A stretch of DNA of 64,000 bases from a virus: positions 1 to 64,000 of IMG/VR virus record IMGVR_UViG_3300006868_000018; one strand, given 5' to 3'. The notes under the pieces are model-generated. The model worked only from the letters and a program-made list of their open reading frames with translations. It ran no database searches and had not been told where the DNA came from. The position numbers and the translations under genes are program-made. This document shows, piece by piece, positions 59,061 through 64,000 of the stretch (position 1 is the stretch's first letter; every line of letters starts with the position of its first letter).

Positions 59061-60589
59061 TGGCAGATGATAATATTACAATAGAGACAGCGGCAGAAGA
59101 AGCGACTCAACAGGTTCCCCTTTATGGGTTCCAAGATCCTTCCGGTGAGTTTCCCCGTAAACAATACTGGGGAGAAAGTTCTATCAACAAGGCGGCGAGA
59201 GGTGATTTTATTAATGACCTCATGGTCACGGGTTCCTTTCCACAAGTTGATCTCGAACTAAAACCAACCAGACCCTCAGAGTATCCCTACAATCAGGTTA
59301 AGGAAACTTACTCTGGTCACGTCATCGAATATGATGACACGGCGGGGGGTGAGAGAATCTTGATTAAACACCGCACGGGTGCGGGTATAGAGATTCGTCC
59401 GGACGGGACAATCTACATTTCTTCTGTAAACAAGAAATTGGAAACCGTTGGTGGTGACATGCGTATCATCGTAGAAGGTGATACAAAGATGGCGTACAAG
59501 GGTAATGTCGATATGTACGTCGAAGGTAACTACAATGTTGACATTGGTGGTAACTACAATATCCGAACCAAGGGTCACAAGAACGAGAAGGTGTTCAAGA
59601 ACTATCGTGACCAGACTTCCGGTAACCGTGAGTCTACGACTAAAAAATTCCAGACTAACTTGACCGTTGGTGGAAGAATCGATACCACACTTGGTGCACA
59701 CCAGATCAATGCAAAACAAGGATTTAGTGCCGCAACAGAAGGGACAATGCAATTGACTTCTGATGGTACTATTATGTTATCTGGTAAGAAAGAAGTCGCT
59801 GCATCATCTAGGGTTGTTAACATGACGGGTATGCACTGTTCGGTGATTGGTGTAACTGGTTCGTTTGGTGGTACACTAGTTGACTTCGTAGGAAAAACCT
59901 ATATGGGTCCAGCGGGTCCGGTCCCCTATGCATCTGGTGCCGCATTCTATGGTGGTTTCTTGGGTTGTTCGTTGAGTGCGGTTGCGTCGAAGACTTCTAT
60001 CACTTCTGGGACTGCAATCTCTGCGTCCTCACTTGGTGGTTCTGCTCCTACTATTCCAGATTTCACTGCTCCGCCTTTACCGACACCCCCATCTATTCCA
60101 ACTATTCCTAGTGCATTGGTTGCGACTAGTTTGTTGGGTGGACCTTATGGTATCAAGACAGTATCTATTGATGCGGGTGATGATCTCAAAAATAAGATCC
60201 TCAAAAATGATGGATACGGTGGTGTCTTTCATGGTGGTGAAGAAGAAGCCTCCACACAGAATTTAAGATCCGCAATGCGAGATGTCAATAATAGAGACGC
60301 ACTACAGTTACAGGCAATGGCGGATGGACTGATCAATGAAGAATCTGTCTTCTCCATTCCCGAAGCGATTGGTCGTTCTACAGGCGCGGATCCCACATCC
60401 ATCATGGGTATGATACCTTTGGGTAATACAGAAGAACATTTGGGACAACAGGTTACTCTTGGTCTTGATCCACAAACAAGAGAGGACATCCGTAACGCAG
60501 AGGCGCAAAGACTTGCATTCCTCGACAGAGAAGGTATTGAAGATCCTCTCAGGGCATCCACGTTACCCACCACGGAGGATTCTGCATGA
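59060..60589 (+). CDS. Baseplate central spike, beta-helix gp5 C-terminal-like
   Basis: 509 residues. The middle has a run of 8-residue-type repeats such as 'DMYVEGNYNVDIGGNYNIRT', the gp5 triple beta-helix pattern. N-terminal 'IEIRPDGTIYISSVNKKLET' leads into it. The C-terminal third is Pro/Ser/Ala-rich and then helical, unlike T4. Probably trimeric membrane-puncturing spike. Confidence 0.8.
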   Translation: MADDNITIETAAEEATQQVPLYGFQDPSGEFPRKQYWGESSINKAARGDFINDLMVTGSFPQVDLELKPTRPSEYPYNQVKETYSGHVIEYDDTAGGERILIKHRTGAGIEIRPDGTIYISSVNKKLETVGGDMRIIVEGDTKMAYKGNVDMYVEGNYNVDIGGNYNIRTKGHKNEKVFKNYRDQTSGNRESTTKKFQTNLTVGGRIDTTLGAHQINAKQGFSAATEGTMQLTSDGTIMLSGKKEVAASSRVVNMTGMHCSVIGVTGSFGGTLVDFVGKTYMGPAGPVPYASGAAFYGGFLGCSLSAVASKTSITSGTAISASSLGGSAPTIPDFTAPPLPTPPSIPTIPSALVATSLLGGPYGIKTVSIDAGDDLKNKILKNDGYGGVFHGGEEEASTQNLRSAMRDVNNRDALQLQAMADGLINEESVFSIPEAIGRSTGADPTSIMGMIPLGNTEEHLGQQVTLGLDPQTREDIRNAEAQRLAFLDREGIEDPLRASTLPTTEDSA

Positions 60590-61182
60590 TCTATAGACCA
60601 AACCCAAAGTACGATCCAAGAAAAACTCAAGGTAGGTTCATAACTTCACAGTTACCTCTTGCAGCCGGTATCAATATTGCAACGTTTCTGGGACACGGTG
60701 CGTCTGGTATTGGTCACCTTGGTACTGCGGAGAAGAGATCACAACTTGCAAGAAACCTGTATCTACAGGCGCAGATGATCAATGCAGTAAACATGGACAC
60801 CAAACTATTCAGAACTATTCGAGTTGCGGTTTCTGAGGGTGTCTACGAACCAGGCCCAAATGAAGTCTGTAAGGGAGATAACGCCCTGAAAGAAGATGGG
60901 AGAATGATTGTATATCAGGTGTATGGTGGAAACGGAAAGATCGATCATGCGGCAACATATGACGTTGCAAAGTTCTGGAAGGATCACATGAAGTTCAACA
61001 GGTTGGTTCTGGATTATGATATCTTTAATCCTGATGGATCACTTACCTCTCAAATCCTGATAGAGATGCCCAACGTGCCTAAGAACTTTGATGTCACATA
61101 CACGAACGTGGTTCAGACTCAGTACAACGGATACTTATTTTCTAACAAAGAACTTGTTGAGGTTCTTGAGAAAAAGGTATAA
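60586..61182 (+). CDS. Conserved baseplate-region protein
   Basis: 198 residues. 'MIYRPNPKYDPRKTQGRFIT' and 'YDIFNPDGSLTSQILIEMPN' are conserved in marine T4-like phages between the spike gene and gene 25. Probably a structural or assembly factor by position. Overlaps the spike gene by 4 nt. Confidence 0.55.
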   Translation: MIYRPNPKYDPRKTQGRFITSQLPLAAGINIATFLGHGASGIGHLGTAEKRSQLARNLYLQAQMINAVNMDTKLFRTIRVAVSEGVYEPGPNEVCKGDNALKEDGRMIVYQVYGGNGKIDHAATYDVAKFWKDHMKFNRLVLDYDIFNPDGSLTSQILIEMPNVPKNFDVTYTNVVQTQYNGYLFSNKELVEVLEKKV

Positions 61183-61185
61183 ATA
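61178..61185 (+). promoter_or_regulatory. T4 late-type promoter TATAAATA
   Basis: Exact TATAAATA overlapping the stop of the previous gene, 28 nt before the gp25 ATG. Confidence 0.65.
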
Positions 61186-61212
61186 AAGATATTATAACAC
61201 ACGAGAGTCAAC

Positions 61213-61668
61213 ATGGCAATTAAAAGAGCGCTTGCCACCGAAGATTTTGGTCTGGACACAGTAAGTCTTGCGACTACAAGAAACCGCAAGTATATTGATC
61301 TAGATATTGCATTCAAGGCAAAACCAGTATCCGGTGACATTTACAAGAAGACTGAGGCGGCTGCGGTGAAACAGGCCGTCAAGAACCTCATGTTGACTAA
61401 TTATAGGGAAAGACCCTTTAAACCGTATTTTGGTACGAACATAACATCGTACCTGTTTGAACTTACCGAAAAAGAAATAGAAAAGAAACTGGCTAGGAAC
61501 ATTCGTAATGCGATCAAGGCATACGAACCTAGAGTCAACAGTAGAACTCTAAAGATCGTGGTAAACGTTCAACCGGATTATAACTCAATAGACGTAACAC
61601 TTGTTTTTAATGTGATTAACTCGTCGGAAGAAGTTACGTTAACTACGTCGATAAACAGGTTAAGGTAA
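61213..61668 (+). CDS. 25: Baseplate wedge gp25
   Basis: 151 residues. 'AVKQAVKNLMLTNYRERPFK' and 'PYFGTNITSYLFELT' are the GPW/gp25 signature. gp25 joins sheath to baseplate. Followed 1 nt later by gp6. Confidence 0.93.
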   Translation: MAIKRALATEDFGLDTVSLATTRNRKYIDLDIAFKAKPVSGDIYKKTEAAAVKQAVKNLMLTNYRERPFKPYFGTNITSYLFELTEKEIEKKLARNIRNAIKAYEPRVNSRTLKIVVNVQPDYNSIDVTLVFNVINSSEEVTLTTSINRLR

Positions 61669-61669
61669 G

Positions 61670-63499
61670 ATGACTACAACAATTAAATCCTCTGCACTAG
61701 ACTTCAACAACATCAAGAACAACCTGAAGAATTACTTGATTGAACGAGGAGAGTTTGCAGATTATAATTTCGAGACATCCGCACTCTCCAACCTGTTGGA
61801 CGTTCTTGCGTACAACACTCACCTGAATGGTCTTACCGCCAACTTTGCATTAAACGAGTCATTCCTCTCTACTGCACAACTTCGTAGTTCTCTGGTATCT
61901 CTTGCAGAGGGTATTGGATATATTCCTGATTCTAAGACATCCGCTGAGGCGAGGATTCGAATGGCGTTGAACTTGTCTTCAATCGAAGACAGACAAGACT
62001 CTATCAGTCTCGCGTCTGGGTTTGAATTTACTTCGGTCATTGACTCAACGATATACAGATTTCAGACTCAAGAGACTATTATTGCAACGGATGATGGAGC
62101 GGGATATTACAGATTCGCCACCTTAGATGGTAACGTCAACATTCCTATCTACGAGGGGACGCAACAGACTCGTACCTTTATCGCGGGTGAAAATGATGAG
62201 TACGCTCTCTACATAATTCCTGATCCCAATATGGACATCAACACCGCTGTCGTAAAAGTCTACGAGAGTCCTACGTCATCAAACTTTGTGACATACACTA
62301 ATATTCTTAAGGCGACAACGATCAGTGAACAGTCAACCCTTTATATCCTGAAAGAGACACCCAACGGATACTTCGAACTATCGTTCGGTAACGGTACTAC
62401 TCTGGGGCAAACACCTGAGGCGGGATATAAGATTGTGGTGGACTATCTGTCTTGTAACGGAGTTAACGGTAATGATGGTGTTATCTTCCAACCCCAAACA
62501 CAAATCAAGATTAACAACACCACTTACAGAACACCTTCGGTAACAACCAGAAGTAAATCGGTTGGTGGTGCGGAGAAGGAGTCCTTGGAGTCCATTCGTA
62601 AGAATGCGCCTTACCAGTACGCCGCACAAAACAGGATGGTAACTCACGTTGACTATTCTTCTCTTGTACTGCGGAACTTTTCAAACCTAATCTATGACAT
62701 CAAGGCGTGGGGTGGAGAAGACAACACCGAACCAGAATTTGGAACTGTGTTCATGTCAATCAAGTTTAACGCTGATGTTCCTGCGGATCGTATTGAAATC
62801 ACAAAGACTGCGGTTGAGGATCTGTCGAATCAACTGGGTGTCGCTTCTTTTGATATTAAGTTTACTGATCCTATCATCACTTATGTAGAACCGGAAGTGT
62901 TCTTCCAGTTTAACCCAAGACTGACCACACTGTCAATTAACACGATTCAGGACAGGGTACGTAAAGTCATTAACAACTACTTTACCGGAGCGGTGGGTAA
63001 ATTTGAAACCTCTTTCCGTAGATCAAACATGTTAGCGTTGATCGATGAAGTCAGTCCTGCGGTACTATCATCTCGTGCAAACATTAGAATGCAACAGAGA
63101 CTTACTCCTGCACTGACTCAGGAGAAAGATTACACATTTACTTTCCCTGTTCCGATTGCGGATCCTGATGACGTACAGTATCGTATCACTTCTGGTTCTT
63201 TCAACTTTAGAAACCAGACGTGTCAGTTAAGAAACAAACTGTCAAGTAACAAGTTACAGGTTGTTAACCTTGCCACCAATAAAATTGTTGTTGACAACGT
63301 TGGAACATATAATGCAACGCTAGGTATTGTCAACATTATTGGACTACAGGTTGACTCTCTTGTGGGTGGTGGGACAACAATAAAGATTGCGGTAGTTCCT
63401 GCAAACCAGAGTGCGATCACTCCACTCAGAGAATACATTTTGGAACAAGACGTTGATCGTACTACCGCTAAGGGTGTACTAGTAACTGCGACTAATTAA
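61670..63499 (+). CDS. 6: Baseplate wedge gp6
   Basis: 609 residues, close to T4 gp6 length. 'NFETSALSNLLDVLAYNTHL' and 'NESFLSTAQLRSSLVSLAEG' plus 'IGYIPDSKTSAEARI' are the gp6/GpJ family core; 'PYQYAAQNRMVTHVDYSSLV' follows. gp6 forms the inner ring of the baseplate. Gene order 25-6 matches T4-like phages. Confidence 0.93.
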   Translation: MTTTIKSSALDFNNIKNNLKNYLIERGEFADYNFETSALSNLLDVLAYNTHLNGLTANFALNESFLSTAQLRSSLVSLAEGIGYIPDSKTSAEARIRMALNLSSIEDRQDSISLASGFEFTSVIDSTIYRFQTQETIIATDDGAGYYRFATLDGNVNIPIYEGTQQTRTFIAGENDEYALYIIPDPNMDINTAVVKVYESPTSSNFVTYTNILKATTISEQSTLYILKETPNGYFELSFGNGTTLGQTPEAGYKIVVDYLSCNGVNGNDGVIFQPQTQIKINNTTYRTPSVTTRSKSVGGAEKESLESIRKNAPYQYAAQNRMVTHVDYSSLVLRNFSNLIYDIKAWGGEDNTEPEFGTVFMSIKFNADVPADRIEITKTAVEDLSNQLGVASFDIKFTDPIITYVEPEVFFQFNPRLTTLSINTIQDRVRKVINNYFTGAVGKFETSFRRSNMLALIDEVSPAVLSSRANIRMQQRLTPALTQEKDYTFTFPVPIADPDDVQYRITSGSFNFRNQTCQLRNKLSSNKLQVVNLATNKIVVDNVGTYNATLGIVNIIGLQVDSLVGGGTTIKIAVVPANQSAITPLREYILEQDVDRTTAKGVLVTATN

Positions 63500-63508
63500 G
63501 GTATTTAG

Positions 63509-64000
63509 ATGGCGCACCTACGTGACAGAACTCTATTAGATATAGGAAGACGTAATCTTAACGTACAAGACTACTATATCGAAGAGGTCATACCGGATTG
63601 GATTGTCCAAGATTATCCCAATCTGGTAAACTTCATAAAAGAGTATTATTCGTTTGAGGAAGATGACCTATCTCCCTCACATATCATCAAGCAGTTATTC
63701 TTTGCACGTGATATTACGCAAACTGAATTGGAACTATTGTCGTTCATTGAGGACGAACTTCTTCTTGGTCAAGCGTACTTCGAAGGGTTCCCTGATAAAA
63801 GAGAGGCCGCAAAATACTCGAATACACTTTATCGTTCGAAGGGTACGAAGTTCACGATACAACAGTTCTTCCGTACATTCTTTCAGATTGACCCCGATGT
63901 CATCTACGGTAAAGAACAAGTTTTCTTTGTTGGTGAAGATCACATTGGTCCAGAGTCTCAGAGGTACTTAACCAACGACAAACTATATCAGATGTTCGCC
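63509..64000 (+). CDS. Baseplate-associated protein, 3'-truncated by window edge
   Basis: Open from ATG 63509 to the window end (164 codons seen). 'RDRTLLDIGRRNLNVQDYYI' and 'SFIEDELLLGQAYFEGFPDK' with 'LYRSKGTKFTIQQFFRTFF' form a signature I recall directly downstream of gp6 in marine T4-like phages, where large wedge/fibre-linking proteins lie. gp7/gp8-equivalent by position only. Confidence 0.65.
   Translation, partial: MAHLRDRTLLDIGRRNLNVQDYYIEEVIPDWIVQDYPNLVNFIKEYYSFEEDDLSPSHIIKQLFFARDITQTELELLSFIEDELLLGQAYFEGFPDKREAAKYSNTLYRSKGTKFTIQQFFRTFFQIDPDVIYGKEQVFFVGEDHIGPESQRYLTNDKLYQMFA

Noticed and set aside
1-64000. tRNA genes, CRISPR arrays, integrase, insertion sequences
   Set aside because: None could be supported; there is almost no noncoding space and no repeat/spacer pattern or transposase motif.

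Overview
The window is a tightly packed segment of a T4-like (Straboviridae/Kyanoviridae-type) myovirus genome. Evidence: T4 baseplate and head genes in a block (gp26-like, gp54/gp19-like, gp2-like, gp4, gp48, gp53, gp27, split gp5, gp25, gp6), gp32 ssDNA-binding protein, a gp33-like late-transcription coactivator, NrdA/NrdB, PhoH and many genes whose style (PhoH, DUF6433-like, carbamoyltransferase, 2OG-Fe oxygenase) is typical of marine T4-like phages. No photosynthesis genes are seen, so a cyanobacterial host is not implied. A spanin pair, LPS-type glycosyltransferases and E. coli-like sigma70 promoters point to a Gram-negative, probably proteobacterial, marine host. No tRNA, integrase, CRISPR array or insertion sequence was found. 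Genes overlap by 1-40 nt almost everywhere and no gene-free stretch exceeds about 110 nt.

Layout. 1-1.1 kb: end of a virion protein and a sulfotransferase. 1.1-9.6 kb: a run of conserved marine T4-like genes of mostly unknown role, including a KxDG-motif ligase-like protein, an HxGH nucleotidyltransferase and several lysine-rich or acidic proteins. 9.7-13.6 kb: nucleotide-metabolism operon nrdA (with an internal glutaredoxin domain), iscU, nrdB, a small zinc ribbon, then a GIY-YIG-like protein and an ANL-type adenylating enzyme. 15.2-17.8 kb: small early-type genes behind repeated promoters. 17.9-19.5 kb: FmdB-like protein, PhoH, an M15 peptidase. 19.4-35.2 kb: an accessory island of glycosyltransferases, carbamoyltransferase, cupins, radical SAM/SPASM enzyme, ferritin-like diiron protein, glutamine amidotransferase, methyltransferases and sulfotransferases. 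35.2-39.5 kb: spanins, nuclease, P-loop kinase and two minus-strand genes. 39.6-45.3 kb: a block of small early-type genes, SprT-like protease and gp33. 45.3-47.5 kb: 2OG-Fe oxygenase, gp32, APS-kinase-like and nucleotidyltransferase genes. 47.5-52.6 kb, minus strand: tape measure with a peptidase domain, tail chaperone pair, tube-like protein, gp2, gp4. 52.6-64 kb, plus strand: baseplate genes gp48 to beyond gp6.

How it works together. Two promoter classes are visible. Seven near-identical early-type promoters (A-tract UP element, TTGACA, conserved TTCTTGCC spacer, 17-nt spacing, TATAAT-like -10) drive the small-gene blocks. T4 late-type TATAAATA elements precede structural and accessory genes, and the clamp-dependent coactivator gp33 needed for such promoters is encoded here. 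The strongest unexpected signals are: (1) a dnaX-like -1 frameshift cassette joining the gp26-like tail chaperone to the next ORF directly upstream of the tape measure gene; (2) the repeated promoter module; (3) an IscU with all catalytic residues between nrdA and nrdB, with a glutaredoxin built into NrdA; (4) a possible sulfation pathway; and (5) an iron-enzyme-rich glycan/small-molecule island.
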